NCBI RefSeq assembly: GCF_014192055.1
Contig: NZ_JACHXM010000025.1
Location: 1 to 56,482 of the forward strand
DNA from: Halomonas organivorans
GTDB taxonomy: Bacteria; Pseudomonadota; Gammaproteobacteria; Pseudomonadales; Halomonadaceae
Reading direction: 5' to 3'
DNA length: 56,482 nucleotides
This document shows, piece by piece, positions 33,215 through 44,331 of this stretch (position 1 is the first letter of the stretch; each line of letters starts with the position of its first letter). Position numbers and translations under genes: made by a program. The notes under the pieces were generated by a model. The model did no database searches. It was not told the origin of the DNA and saw only the letters and a program-made list of their open reading frames with translations.

Positions 33215-34573
33215 TCAGGCGTCGACCGGCGCCGCCAACAGCGGCTGGGCGCGCTTGGCATGGCGGCGAATCTCGCTGGTGCAGACCACGCTGCCTTCGC
33301 GACTGAAGGCCTCGTGGTTCTGCTCGATGCGGTCCGGTTCGTAGCGATAGTTGACCATCAGGCCATGGGCCTGGCGGCAGCCCTTGGCGGAGGTGTCGGC
33401 GGGCCAGTTGAGGCGGTGAAGGCTGGCGCCGTTGCCGAGATGGAAGCGTGCCACGGGGTCTCGCGGCAGACCGTGGCGCTGCTTGGCCTCACAAAGATAG
33501 TGGGCGGCGAGGGCCAGCAACTCGGGTTCGAGGGCTTCACGGGCCGCCGCGTCGTCGCACCAGCCGGCTTCGTCCAGGCAGGCGGCGTTGTCGGGCGAGA
33601 GCCGACACTCGCCGGCCTCGCGCCGTTGCTCCAGCCACTTGGCGAACCCCGGCACCGGCGACAGGGTGACGAAGTTGTCGAGCTCGGGAAGTTCGCGCTT
33701 GAGCTCTTGCACGACCTGCTTGATCAGGAAGTTGCCGAAGGAGATGCCCTTCAGCCCTGCCTGGCAGTTGCTGATGCTGTAGAACACCGCGGTATCCGCG
33801 TCTTCCGGAGCGACCTCGTCGCCACCGGCGAGCAGGGTCTGGATATTACCGGGAATCCCGCGGCACAGTGCCACCTCGACGAAGATCAGCGGCTCGTCGC
33901 CGATGGCCGGATGGAAGAAGGCGTAGCAGCGTCGATCCTCCGGGTCGAGGCGGCGGCGAAGATCGCTCCAGTCCCGGATCTCATGCACGGCCTCATACTC
34001 GATGAGCTTTTCCAGCACCGCCGCAGGCGTGTTCCAGTCGATGCTCTCCAGCATCAGGAAGCCGCGATTGAACCAGGAGGCGAACAGGTGCGCGAAGTCG
34101 GCATCCAGCGCCGCCAGTTGCGGGGCGTCGGCGAGACTGCCCAGCAGGTCGGCGCGCATCTTGACCAGCTCATAGGTGCCGCCGGGGCAGAGGTTGAGCC
34201 GACGCAGCAGCTCCTGGCGCGGCGGCTCGCAGGCCTCGATCAGCTGCTGCAGGCTGGCCTCGTCCTCATGCTCGCGATAGGCGGCATAGGCAGCGTGGAT
34301 CGCCTCGGGCAGCGCCCCATGGCGCTCGGCAAGCATGGCGAGAAAGGCGCGACGATCGTCGGCCTGCAGGCCGTCATAGCCGTTCAGGATCCGCTGGGCA
34401 ACGAGGATCTGCGACGCCTCACCGCCGCTTCCTGTCAGCAGGGTGTCACAGGCCGCGGCGAGTTGCGGCACGTCGGGCGAGGCCTCTCTCCCTGGCTGGC
34501 GCCCGGGACGATGTCGCGCCCGCCGGGACACGCTCGACAGCAATCTTTCCAGGAAATCCATGTTCATCTTCAT
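33215..34573 (-). CDS. matA: Malonyl-CoA decarboxylase MatA
   Basis: A 452-residue enzyme converting malonyl-CoA to acetyl-CoA and CO2. It has the helical N-terminal oligomerisation domain and the GNAT-fold catalytic domain, with the conserved FFHPAIGDEPLIFVEVALCRG, VFYSISNCQAGLKGISFGNF and FVTLSPVPGFAKWL segments and the catalytic Ser/His region in ARFHLGNGASLHRLNWPADT. It is the first gene of the malonate unit, 26 bp ahead of matB, and faces the MatR-like regulator gene. Confidence 0.95.
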   Translation of the reverse strand: MKMNMDFLERLLSSVSRRARHRPGRQPGREASPDVPQLAAACDTLLTGSGGEASQILVAQRILNGYDGLQADDRRAFLAMLAERHGALPEAIHAAYAAYREHEDEASLQQLIEACEPPRQELLRRLNLCPGGTYELVKMRADLLGSLADAPQLAALDADFAHLFASWFNRGFLMLESIDWNTPAAVLEKLIEYEAVHEIRDWSDLRRRLDPEDRRCYAFFHPAIGDEPLIFVEVALCRGIPGNIQTLLAGGDEVAPEDADTAVFYSISNCQAGLKGISFGNFLIKQVVQELKRELPELDNFVTLSPVPGFAKWLEQRREAGECRLSPDNAACLDEAGWCDDAAAREALEPELLALAAHYLCEAKQRHGLPRDPVARFHLGNGASLHRLNWPADTSAKGCRQAHGLMVNYRYEPDRIEQNHEAFSREGSVVCTSEIRRHAKRAQPLLAAPVDA

Positions 34574-34650
34574 GCCCTGATCTCCAGATGCGAGGCAAAC
34601 CGACCCCGTGCGAGGATGAAGACGGCACCAGGAATATATGATGCCGAGTT

Positions 34651-34662
34651 GTTATATATAAC
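34651..34662. promoter_or_regulatory. Palindromic operator candidate for the malonate regulator
   Basis: A perfect 12-bp palindrome GTTATATATAAC in the AT-rich gap between the divergent matA and matR-like genes. Rhizobial MatR binds a short AT-rich palindrome at the same place in its mat operon. It would control both directions. The surrounding sequence is the most AT-rich in the region, which also suits a promoter. Confidence 0.65.
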
Positions 34663-34705
34663 ATTTAGGTCCAAGATATAGATGTGTCAAGCAGGAGGAT
34701 CGGAA

Positions 34706-35377
34706 ATGGGCAAGGTTTCCCAGGCACAGCGACTGCGCGACCTGCTGGAGGACGCCATCATCAAGGGGCGCTACCCCCCCGGGGCTCGCCTCGATCCGGA
34801 AGCCCTGGAGCGGGAGTACGAGTGCTCGCGCACCCCGGTCCGCGAGGCGATCCAGCAGCTGGCGATGTCGGGGATGGTCAAGGTGGTGCCGAAGCGCGGC
34901 ACCTTCGTCACCCAGCTCAGCGTGGCCGAGTTGGTGGAACGCTTCGAGGTGATGGCCGAGCTGGAGGGCATGTGCGCACGGCTGGCGGCACGGCGCATCA
35001 CCGCCGAGGAGCTGGCGGGACTGCGCGAGGCCCACGAGGCCTGCCGGCGGATGGCCGAGGCCGGGGATGCCAACGGCTACTACTACGAGAACGGCGTCTT
35101 TCACCAGCGCATCTACGAGGCCAGCCACAACCGCTTCCTGGCCCAGGAGGCCGCGCGGCTGCATGCGGTGCTGCAGCCCTACCGACGCATGCAGCTCCAC
35201 CTGCGCCATCGACTCGAGCGCTCGCTGGCGGAACACGAGGGGGTATTGGCGGCGATCGCCGAGGGTGACGAGCAGCGCGCCGAAACCGAGATCCAGTCCC
35301 ACGTCCAGGTACAGGGCGAGCGCTTCAACGACCTGGTCGCCTCGGTGCAGCAGCTCCAGCAGACCGGCAGCGACTGA
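34706..35377 (+). CDS. matR: GntR-family regulator (FCD type), MatR-like
   Basis: A 223-residue regulator. The winged helix is at about 8-75 (RDLLEDAIIKGRYPPGARLD, ECSRTPVREAIQQLA, KVVPKRGTFV). The FCD domain follows, with a ligand-pocket pattern of Asp/His (NGVFHQRIYEASHNRFL, RSLAEHEGVLAAIAEGDE). Its position divergent from matA, with a palindrome between them, identifies it as the likely malonate-responsive repressor. GGAGG precedes the ATG at 34706; an upstream ATG at 34682 lacks this. Confidence 0.85.
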   Translation: MGKVSQAQRLRDLLEDAIIKGRYPPGARLDPEALEREYECSRTPVREAIQQLAMSGMVKVVPKRGTFVTQLSVAELVERFEVMAELEGMCARLAARRITAEELAGLREAHEACRRMAEAGDANGYYYENGVFHQRIYEASHNRFLAQEAARLHAVLQPYRRMQLHLRHRLERSLAEHEGVLAAIAEGDEQRAETEIQSHVQVQGERFNDLVASVQQLQQTGSD

Positions 35378-35386
35378 GCGGATACG

Positions 35387-35414
35387 ACGACGGCACCCCG
35401 AGGGGTGCCGTCGT
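35387..35414. terminator. Bidirectional terminator hairpin
   Basis: A perfect 13-bp inverted repeat (35387-35399 and 35402-35414) with a GA centre, between the convergent stops of matR (35377) and fadA (35450). The stem is very stable and the position fits termination for both genes. Confidence 0.8.
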
Positions 35415-35449
35415 GACGTTGCGGGACAGGCCGCGAACGGCCATGGCGC

Positions 35450-36628
35450 TTACTTGAGGCGCTCGAACACCGTGGCCACGCCCTGGCCCATGCCGATGCA
35501 CATGGTGGCCAGGCCGAGGCTAGTATCGCGCTCGCGCATCACGTTGAGCAAAGTGGTGCAGATACGCGACCCGGAGCAGCCCAGCGGATGGCCCAGGGCA
35601 ATGGCACCGCCGTGCAGGTTGACCGCCTCCTCCATGCGGTCGCGCAGGCCAAGGTCCTTGAGCACCGGCAGCGACTGGGCGGCGAAGGCCTCGTTGAGCT
35701 CGACGGTCTGGATGTCGTCGATGGTCAGGCCCGCAGCCTTGAGCGCCTTCTTCGAGGCCGGCACTGGGCCGTAGCCCATGATCGAGGCGTCACAGCCCGC
35801 CACGCCGGTGGACAGCACGCGGGCGATCGGCTCGAGGCCCAGCGCCTGGGCGCGCTCGGCGCTCATCACCGCCATGCCGCTCGCGCCCACCGACAGCGCC
35901 GAGGAGGTGCCGGCGGTGACGGTGCCGTTCCTGGGATCGAACACCGGCTTGAGCCCGGCCATGCTCTCCAGGCTGGCATCGGCGCGGATCACCTCGTCGC
36001 GGTCGACGCGGACCCGGCGCCCCTCGGCGTCGTGGCCCTCGACGCCGATGATCTCGCGGTCGAAGCCGCCGTTGTCCTGGGCGGCCTGGGCGAGCCGGTG
36101 GGAGCGCACGCCGAAAGCGTCCTGGTCCTCCCGGGAGATGCCGTGCATCTTGCCCAGCAGCTCGGCGGTCAGGCCCATCATCATCGCCGCCTTGGCGGCA
36201 TGCTTGCTGGCGGCCGGATTGACGTCGACGCCGTGGGTCATCGGCACGTGTTCCATGTGCTCGACGCCGCCGATCACATAGGCGTCCCCCATGCCGGCGC
36301 GAATGTTGGCCGCGGCGATGTGCAGCGCGCTCATCGAGGAGCCGCACAGGCGGTTGACGGTCTGGGCGGGCACGCTGCGCGGAATGCCGGTCATGATCGC
36401 CGCGTTGCGGGCGATGTTCATGGCCTGCTCCAGGGTCTGGTTGACGCAGCCCCAGATGACGTCATCGACCTCTTTCGGGTCGAGCCCCGGGTTGCGGTCG
36501 AACAGCGACTGCATGACGGCGGCGGACAGGTTCTCGGCGCGCACGTGGCGGAAGGCGCCGTGCTTGGCCTTGGCCATGGCGGTGCGGACGCCGTCGACCA
36601 CCACGATGTCTCTCGGATGCAAACTCAT
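35450..36628 (-). CDS. fadA: 3-ketoacyl-CoA thiolase FadA (fatty acid beta-oxidation)
   Basis: A 392-residue thiolase that cleaves 3-ketoacyl-CoA with CoA to acetyl-CoA and a shortened acyl-CoA. The nucleophilic Cys95 lies in VNRLCGSSMSAL, the GGAIALGHPLGCSGSR motif holds the catalytic His, and the second active-site Cys is in MCIGMGQGVATVFE at the end. The gene follows fadB by 30 bp, the usual gammaproteobacterial order, so both subunits of the trifunctional complex are made together. Confidence 0.96.
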   Translation of the reverse strand: MSLHPRDIVVVDGVRTAMAKAKHGAFRHVRAENLSAAVMQSLFDRNPGLDPKEVDDVIWGCVNQTLEQAMNIARNAAIMTGIPRSVPAQTVNRLCGSSMSALHIAAANIRAGMGDAYVIGGVEHMEHVPMTHGVDVNPAASKHAAKAAMMMGLTAELLGKMHGISREDQDAFGVRSHRLAQAAQDNGGFDREIIGVEGHDAEGRRVRVDRDEVIRADASLESMAGLKPVFDPRNGTVTAGTSSALSVGASGMAVMSAERAQALGLEPIARVLSTGVAGCDASIMGYGPVPASKKALKAAGLTIDDIQTVELNEAFAAQSLPVLKDLGLRDRMEEAVNLHGGAIALGHPLGCSGSRICTTLLNVMRERDTSLGLATMCIGMGQGVATVFERLK

Positions 36629-36658
36629 CGAATGATTTCTCCCTTGTAACGCGGTGAA

Positions 36659-38836
36659 TCAGGCCTGACCGCCATCCTGATAGAAACGCTCGCCTTGGCG
36701 GGCCATCTCGCGCAGCTTGTCGGTGGGGGCGTAGAGCGGCCCGAGTTCGGCGGCCAGCTCATCGGCCTGGGCGACGAAGGCATCCACGCCCATGGCATCG
36801 ATATAGCGCAGGGCGCCGCCGCGGAACGGCGGGAAGCCGATGCCATAGATCAGCGCCATGTCGGCCTCGGCGGGCGTGCCGACGATGCCATCTTCCAGGC
36901 AGCGCACCGTCTCCAGGCACAGCGGCACCATCATCCTGGCGATGATGGCTTCGTCGGAGAATTCCCGCTCGCCCTCGGCCAACTGCGCGACCAGTTCCAG
37001 CGCAGCCTCGTCGACGACTTTCTTCGGCTTGCCCTTCTTGTCTTCCTCGTAGGCGTAGAAGCCCTTGGCGTTCTTCTGGCCCAGGCGCTGGTGGTCGACC
37101 ATCAGCTGGATCGCGCTCTTGCCTCCGGCGCTGCCCATGTCGGCCATGCGCTCAGGGAAGCCCTCGGCCATCACCTCGCCGGCATGCACCGCGGTGTCCA
37201 TGCCCACCACGTCGAGCAGGTAGGCGGGGCCCATGGGCCAGCCGAAGCGCTCCATCACCTTGTCGATGCGGCGGAAGTCGGCCCCTTGCGCCACCAGCTG
37301 GCTGAAGCCGCCGAAATAGGGGAACAGCACCCGATTGACCAGAAAGCCCGGGCAGTCGTTGACCACGATCGGCGTCTTGCCCATCTGACGGGCATAGGCG
37401 ACGGTGGCCGCCACGGCGGCGTCGCCGGTCCTCTCGCCGCGGATCACCTCGACCAGCGGCATGCGATGCACCGGGTTGAAGAAGTGCATGCCGCAGAAGT
37501 TCTCGGGGCGCTTGAGGTGCTCGGCCAGGCGGGTGATCGAGATAGTCGAGGTGTTGGAGGCCAGCACGGTCTCCTCGCCCACCGCGTCTTCGGCCTCGGC
37601 CAGCACGGCGCCCTTGACCTTGGGATTCTCCACCACGGCCTCGACCACCAGGTCGACCCCTGCGAAGTCGCCGTAGGACAGCGTCGGGCGGATGTTGGTC
37701 AGCCGTTCGGCCATCTGCTCGACGGAGAACTTGCCGCGCTCGACCTGCTTGGCGAATAGCTTGCGGGCTTCCTTGAGCCCCAGCTCGATGGCTTCCTCCT
37801 TGATGTCCTTCATCAGGATGGGCGTGCCCTTGGAAGCGCTCTGGTAGGCGATGCCGCCGCCCATGATACCGGCACCCAGCACCGCGGTACGCTCGACGGG
37901 GCGCGCCTGCCTGGCATAGCGGCCGCCCTGCTTCTTGACCATCTGATCGTTGAGGAACAGGCCCACCAGGTTGTAGCAGACCTCGGTCCTGGCCAGCTTG
38001 GCGAAGGCCTTGGCCTCGATGGCCTGGGCCCGTTCCCGGCCCTCGCCGGCACCCTTCTGGATCACCTTGATGGCCTCGATCGGCGCCGGATAGTGAGGCC
38101 CGGCCTTGCCGGCCACGTAGCCCTTGGCGGTCTCGAAGGCCATCATCTGCTCGATGGCATCGAGCTTCAGCGGCGTCGTCTTCTCGGCGCGTCGCGCCTT
38201 GTGATCCAGTTCACCGGCGCGGGCGCGATCGAGCAGATCACGGGCCGCCGCGGCCAGTTCATCGCCGGGTACCACGGCATCCACGGCGCCCATGCGCAGC
38301 GCCTCGGCGGCCTTGTTCTGGGTGCCCCCGGCGATCCACTCGATGGCGTTGTCGGCACCGATCAGCCGCGGCAGGCGCACGCAGCCGCCCCATCCGGGCA
38401 GGATGCCGAGCTTGGTCTCGGGCAGGCCGATCTGGGCGGACTCGCTCATCACCCGGAAATCCGTCGACAATGCCACCTCGCAGCCACCGCCCAAGGCCAG
38501 GCCGTTGAGCGCGGTGACGGTGGGAAACGGCAAGTCCTCCAGGGCATTGAAGATACCGTGTACCCGCTCGAGCATGGCCAGGATCTCGTCCTCGCCCTTT
38601 TCGAACATGGCGTGAAATTCGGTGATATCAGCGCCGACGATGAAGGCCTCCTTGGCGCTGGTCAGGATCAGCCCCTCGACCCCCGGGGCATGGCGAACCG
38701 CCTCTACTGCCTCGGCGAGTTCCTCGACCACCGACGCCGACAGCTTGTTGACCGACTCGTCCGCGAGGTCGAAGGTCAGGGTGGCGACGGCGTCGTCATC
38801 GCGTGCCACGGTGATGGCATTGCCTTGATAGATCAT
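36659..38836 (-). CDS. fadB: Fatty acid oxidation complex subunit alpha FadB
   Basis: A 725-residue multifunctional protein. The N-terminal crotonase domain (about 1-190: ALNGLALGGGCEVALSTDFR with the oxyanion-hole glycines, and GLPETKLGILPGWGGCVRLP) carries enoyl-CoA hydratase and isomerase activities. From about 315 the NAD-binding 3-hydroxyacyl-CoA dehydrogenase domain follows (VLGAGIMGGGIAYQSASKG), with the GMHFFNPVHRMPLVEVIRGE signature. Length and order equal those of FadB. It is the first gene of the fadBA unit. Confidence 0.96.
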   Translation of the reverse strand: MIYQGNAITVARDDDAVATLTFDLADESVNKLSASVVEELAEAVEAVRHAPGVEGLILTSAKEAFIVGADITEFHAMFEKGEDEILAMLERVHGIFNALEDLPFPTVTALNGLALGGGCEVALSTDFRVMSESAQIGLPETKLGILPGWGGCVRLPRLIGADNAIEWIAGGTQNKAAEALRMGAVDAVVPGDELAAAARDLLDRARAGELDHKARRAEKTTPLKLDAIEQMMAFETAKGYVAGKAGPHYPAPIEAIKVIQKGAGEGRERAQAIEAKAFAKLARTEVCYNLVGLFLNDQMVKKQGGRYARQARPVERTAVLGAGIMGGGIAYQSASKGTPILMKDIKEEAIELGLKEARKLFAKQVERGKFSVEQMAERLTNIRPTLSYGDFAGVDLVVEAVVENPKVKGAVLAEAEDAVGEETVLASNTSTISITRLAEHLKRPENFCGMHFFNPVHRMPLVEVIRGERTGDAAVAATVAYARQMGKTPIVVNDCPGFLVNRVLFPYFGGFSQLVAQGADFRRIDKVMERFGWPMGPAYLLDVVGMDTAVHAGEVMAEGFPERMADMGSAGGKSAIQLMVDHQRLGQKNAKGFYAYEEDKKGKPKKVVDEAALELVAQLAEGEREFSDEAIIARMMVPLCLETVRCLEDGIVGTPAEADMALIYGIGFPPFRGGALRYIDAMGVDAFVAQADELAAELGPLYAPTDKLREMARQGERFYQDGGQA

Positions 38837-39143
38837 CCACGAATCTCCGTGCAGGAATTCATACGGCCGTTTGATTCGATCAGCTTGGGCCAGTCTGAGG
38901 ATGACGTCAAGCCCTTCCGATCGCCCCGCGTCGCGCCACGGCGACTCCCACCACGGCGCGCAGCCTGCTAGTGTCCTGTTTCTGAGGTTCGTTGAAGAGA
39001 TGGCGAGCGCCTTGGGTCGCCAGGCACGGCGCCACGACGAGGCATGGCAGCGCTATGGCGAGGAGTGGCAACACCGCATGGCGGTCCAAGGGGCCGCCGG
39101 AATTCGACAGTCGACCTCTGATACAGGACACTTGGATGCGCCC
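38837..39143. other. Intergenic stretch between fadB and the DUF5924 gene
   Basis: About 307 bp between divergent genes. It should hold both promoters. I found no clear FadR- or PsrA-like palindrome, RNA gene or short coding sequence that I can support; several open frames cross it without a family match. Confidence 0.5.
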
Positions 39144-40304
39144 ATGACCGCCGACCGCCTTCCTCCCCCTCCCAGTTCTCGCGCCTCCCGGCTCGAGGAT
39201 TGGCAACTGCGCCTGGCTCGCCTGGCCGAGCGCGCCCGTCCCTGGCACTGGCTGTGGCCGCCGATCGCCTTCGTCGCCGGGGTGGCGAGCTTCTTCCTGG
39301 TGGAGCGCCAGCAGTGGCTGGGCGCCGCCCTGGCGCTGGGCATGCTGGTGACCTGGGTACTGCTGGTATCGGAGAGCCTGATCGCGCGCTGGCTGACCCA
39401 TCGCGGCTATCCCGCCCTGCCCCGCGGGATCACCACCTTCGTCGCCCAGATGGTCCACCAGGAAACCCTGTTCTTCACCCTGCCCTTCCTGCTGGCCACC
39501 ACGGTCTGGACCAGCGGCCAGGCACTGTTCACGGTGCTGATGCTGGGCCTGGCGCTGCTGTCGATCCTCGACCCGCTCTACTACCGCCTGGCCGCCCGAC
39601 ACCGCTGGCTGTACTTCGCCTTCCACGCCCAGTGCGTGTTCCTGGTGGTACTGGTGACGCTGCCGACGCTGCTGCATCTGACTACCGGCCAGAGCCTGGC
39701 GATCGCATTGGTCGCCATGGTGGTCTTCAGCCTGCCAAGCCTGATGCAGCTGCTGCGCCCCCTGAACCTGGGACGCTGGCTGGCCATGCTGGCCCTGCTA
39801 CCGCTGCTGGCCGGCCTCGGCTGGCTGGGGCGGGCGTGGGTGCCGCCGGCCAGCCTGTGGCTCTCCGGCTATGCCCTGTCGCCCTCCTTCGACGAGCAGG
39901 CTCGGGCACCCGAAGGTGGACTGCGCCTCACCCCGGCGGCACTGACCGGTCATGGCCTCTACGCCTACACGGCCATCCATGCTCCGCGGGGACTGAAGGA
40001 GGAGGTCGTCCACGAGTGGCGCCACGACGGCGAGCTGGTCGATCGCATCCCGCTGGAGATACAGGGCGGACGCGAGGAAGGCTATCGGGCCTGGACCCAC
40101 AAGCGCCACTTTCCCGAGTCGCCGGCCGGCCGCTGGCGGATCGACGTGATGACCGCCAGCGGCCAACGCATCGGCGTGCTGCGCTTCCGGGTCAGCGACA
40201 CCGCCGAACAGGCCACCCAGGCCGACGGCCACATCCAACTTCCGCCGGGCATCCCCGGGCTGGACCTGCGTCGCTTGATCGCTCGCCCGGGACCAGAGTC
40301 CTGA
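39144..40304 (+). CDS. DUF5924/DUF2914 membrane protein
   Basis: A 386-residue protein. After a short Pro/Ser-rich N-terminus there are about seven or eight hydrophobic segments (LWPPIAFVAGVASFFLVE, WLGAALALGMLVTWVLLVSE, and others up to about residue 240). The C-terminal soluble domain ends GLYAYTAIHAPRGLKEEVVH, GYRAWTHKRHFPESPAG and RWRIDVMTASGQRIGVLRF, typical of DUF2914. Function unknown. The ATG at 39144 fits the family start better than the longer open frame. Next to the MarR gene on the same strand, 60 bp away. Confidence 0.8.
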   Translation: MTADRLPPPPSSRASRLEDWQLRLARLAERARPWHWLWPPIAFVAGVASFFLVERQQWLGAALALGMLVTWVLLVSESLIARWLTHRGYPALPRGITTFVAQMVHQETLFFTLPFLLATTVWTSGQALFTVLMLGLALLSILDPLYYRLAARHRWLYFAFHAQCVFLVVLVTLPTLLHLTTGQSLAIALVAMVVFSLPSLMQLLRPLNLGRWLAMLALLPLLAGLGWLGRAWVPPASLWLSGYALSPSFDEQARAPEGGLRLTPAALTGHGLYAYTAIHAPRGLKEEVVHEWRHDGELVDRIPLEIQGGREEGYRAWTHKRHFPESPAGRWRIDVMTASGQRIGVLRFRVSDTAEQATQADGHIQLPPGIPGLDLRRLIARPGPES

Positions 40305-40364
40305 TGGCGCGCGACTTGCATTACACGCCACGGCTCCGGACAATCGGCTCAGGCTTCCCCGTTC

Positions 40365-40817
40365 ATGCAGAGTCCCATGCATCCCAACATCGGCTTTCAA
40401 CTCTCTCGCTTGCCGCGCCTTTGGCGCGCCATCATCGACCGCCGCCTGGCCCCCGAGGGGCTGACGCAAACGCGCTGGGTCACCCTCTATCATCTGTGGC
40501 AGATGGGCGACGACCAGCCCCAGTGCGACCTGGCACGGACCATCGGCGTCGAGGCGCCCTCGCTGGTCCGAACCCTGGATCAGCTCGCCGAACAGGGGCT
40601 CATCGAGCGTCGCCCCTGCGACCAGGACCGGCGCACCAAACGTATCGTGCTCACCGCCGAGGCCATGCCTCTGCTCGAGCGCATCGACGCCGTAGTCAGC
40701 CAGGCCCGCAAGGAGATGCTCGAGGGGCTCTCCAGCGAGGAGGTCGCCCAGCTCAGCGAGCTGCTGTCACGCATCGAGGCCAATGGGCTGGCGATCCAGG
40801 CCCGGGAAGAAGGCTAG
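40365..40817 (+). CDS. MarR/SlyA-family transcriptional regulator
   Basis: A 150-residue regulator. The winged helix spans about 30-105, with helices TQTRWVTLYHLWQMG and CDLARTIGVEAPSLVRTLDQLAEQGLIERR and the wing CDQDRRTKRIVLT. The N- and C-terminal helices form the dimer interface. It resembles SlyA more than MarR by the RLWRAIIDRRLAPEGLTQTRW start. The target is not evident. Confidence 0.9.
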   Translation: MQSPMHPNIGFQLSRLPRLWRAIIDRRLAPEGLTQTRWVTLYHLWQMGDDQPQCDLARTIGVEAPSLVRTLDQLAEQGLIERRPCDQDRRTKRIVLTAEAMPLLERIDAVVSQARKEMLEGLSSEEVAQLSELLSRIEANGLAIQAREEG

Positions 40818-40851
40818 GCATCGCCTGGGCCCACCAGCCCAGACCCCGCGC

Positions 40852-41382
40852 TCAGGCGCGGGGAGCCCTCGGCCCGACATGCGCCTCGGGGCGATCCGGA
40901 CGCCCCGCCAACCCCTCACGGAGCTCGGCCATGTCGTCGGCCAGCGGCATGAAGGCTTCCACCTCCATCGACTCGTCCCACCACAGCACCAGGGCATCAT
41001 GCCCCGACTCCACCGCCACCGCATCGCCGGGCAGCGTCGCCAGCAGCGCCTCGAAGTGCCGCCGCACGGTCTCGGGCAGCGGGCGCAGCGGCTCCTTGCG
41101 CCATCGCCACCCCGCCACGAACGGCTTCAGGGCCGTGCTGGCCTCGGCGTCGCGCACCAGCATGAAGTCCGGCCCCGGACGCTGCGGGGGATAGGCCCAG
41201 CGGTAAGCGGGCAGGCGCTCGGCATCCTGGTGCAGTGGCGAAGGGTCCAGGCGCACCTGAATACCGGCCTGGACGGAGGCGTCGCGCAGCCGCATCGTCC
41301 TCTGCTGGCGTGGGCTTGGGCGCAGCCACATGGCGGGGGCGAAGACCAACCCGACCACCACGGCAATGATCAACCAGATCAT
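40852..41382 (-). CDS. Membrane-anchored conserved hypothetical protein
   Basis: A 176-residue protein with one N-terminal membrane helix (MIWLIIAVVVGLVFAPAMWL) and a soluble basic domain. It has an LRDASVQAGIQVRLDPSPL segment, then a Trp-rich centre (AYRWAYPPQRPGPDF, VAGWRWRKEPLRPLPE). I recognise the general type among Halomonas and Pseudomonas hypothetical proteins, but no function. The N-terminus can resemble YajC or other translocon proteins, but the rest does not. It converges with the MarR gene. Confidence 0.65.
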   Translation of the reverse strand: MIWLIIAVVVGLVFAPAMWLRPSPRQQRTMRLRDASVQAGIQVRLDPSPLHQDAERLPAYRWAYPPQRPGPDFMLVRDAEASTALKPFVAGWRWRKEPLRPLPETVRRHFEALLATLPGDAVAVESGHDALVLWWDESMEVEAFMPLADDMAELREGLAGRPDRPEAHVGPRAPRA

Positions 41383-41486
41383 AAGCGTTTTCTGTTCCTA
41401 TCTTGATGCAAGTCGTTGTCTTGTCTCGTCGTGCGTCCTAGAGTGGGAGGCAGCGACTCATCTCGAACCCTGCCGGAGGCAATGCC

Positions 41487-41942
41487 ATGAGCAACGAGTA
41501 TCGTCACGTCCTGGTCGCAGTCGATCTGACCAAGGATTCTCACAGGGTGCTGGAGCGGGCGATGCAGATCGCCGACCGCAACCATGCCAAGCTCTCCATC
41601 ATGCATACCCTCGAGCCCCTCGGCTTCGCCTACGGCGGCGACATCCCCATGGACCTGACCAGCATACAGGACCAGCTCGACGAGCATGCCAAGCAGCGCC
41701 TGGCGGAGATCGCCGACGCCCACGTCGACAAGGAAAACCAGCACGTGGTGGTGGGCATGCCCGACACCGAGATTCACCGCTTTGCCGAGGAACAGGGCGT
41801 CGACCTGATCGTGGTCGGCTCCCACGGCCGCCACGGCTTCGCCCTGCTGCTGGGATCGACCTCCACTGGCGTGCTGCACGGCGCCAAGTGCGACGTGCTG
41901 GCGGTGCGCGTCGGCAAGGACGGCGAGGAAACCGAAGAATAA
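41487..41942 (+). CDS. Universal stress protein, UspA family
   Basis: A 151-residue UspA-fold protein. It begins YRHVLVAVDLTKDSHRVLER and carries the ATP-binding signature VVGSHGRHGFALLLGSTSTG at about 116-135 (GxxG-9x-G[ST]). Its nucleotide-binding type suggests a role in stress or energy sensing. A strong terminator lies 23 bp after its stop. Confidence 0.93.
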   Translation: MSNEYRHVLVAVDLTKDSHRVLERAMQIADRNHAKLSIMHTLEPLGFAYGGDIPMDLTSIQDQLDEHAKQRLAEIADAHVDKENQHVVVGMPDTEIHRFAEEQGVDLIVVGSHGRHGFALLLGSTSTGVLHGAKCDVLAVRVGKDGEETEE

Positions 41943-41964
41943 GTCTCCCGCCAAGCGCTCCCTG

Positions 41965-41992
41965 CGAAAGGCGCCACGAGTGGCGCCTTTCG
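41965..41992 (+). terminator. Terminator hairpin after uspA
   Basis: A perfect 12-bp inverted repeat (41965-41976 and 41981-41992) with loop CGAG. The right arm ends in CTTTCG, giving a short T run within the stem. Located just downstream of the uspA stop. Confidence 0.8.
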
Positions 41993-42164
41993 GCGTAATG
42001 GGCAGGCCCTCCAGGAGCCCTGATCTGAATTGGCGTGACGAGAGTACGCACTCTCATTCAGGCGGCGCCCGAAACGTCGACGAGCGAGGATAGAGGCAGG
42101 CCGCTCTCGAGGGCCAACGCACTTTCCACCTCCCTGTGGGGCGTCGAACGCAGTAGCGAATCTC

Positions 42165-44114
<1,950 letters not shown>

Positions 44115-44193
44115 GCGCTCACCTCTTCATTCATCCAAGCGACCCAGTGTAACGCATGGCCGCCTCGACGTGGCCCCACCCTGCCCGCGCCGG

Positions 44194-44287
44194 GTACAAT
44201 GCGCGCCTCGTATCACGCCGGCCAACAGGCCGGCACGCGCCCGTGCCGCCGGCGAACGCATGCCGACGCGCCCGGCTGGCACGGGCG
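44194..44287 (+). promoter_or_regulatory. Promoter and structured leader of tatD
   Basis: A TACAAT -10-like hexamer (44194-44199) is followed by a leader of about 125 nt. It contains a 7-bp hairpin GCCGGCC-AACA-GGCCGGC (44217-44234) and a longer 10-bp inverted repeat (44238-44247 and 44278-44287) enclosing about 30 nt. No clear -35 is visible. The structured leader could affect tatD translation or transcription. Its function is unproven. Confidence 0.45.
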
Positions 44288-44331
44288 ATGATCGCTTCGC
44301 TTGCCAGGTATAACGACAGGAGTGTTTCGCC

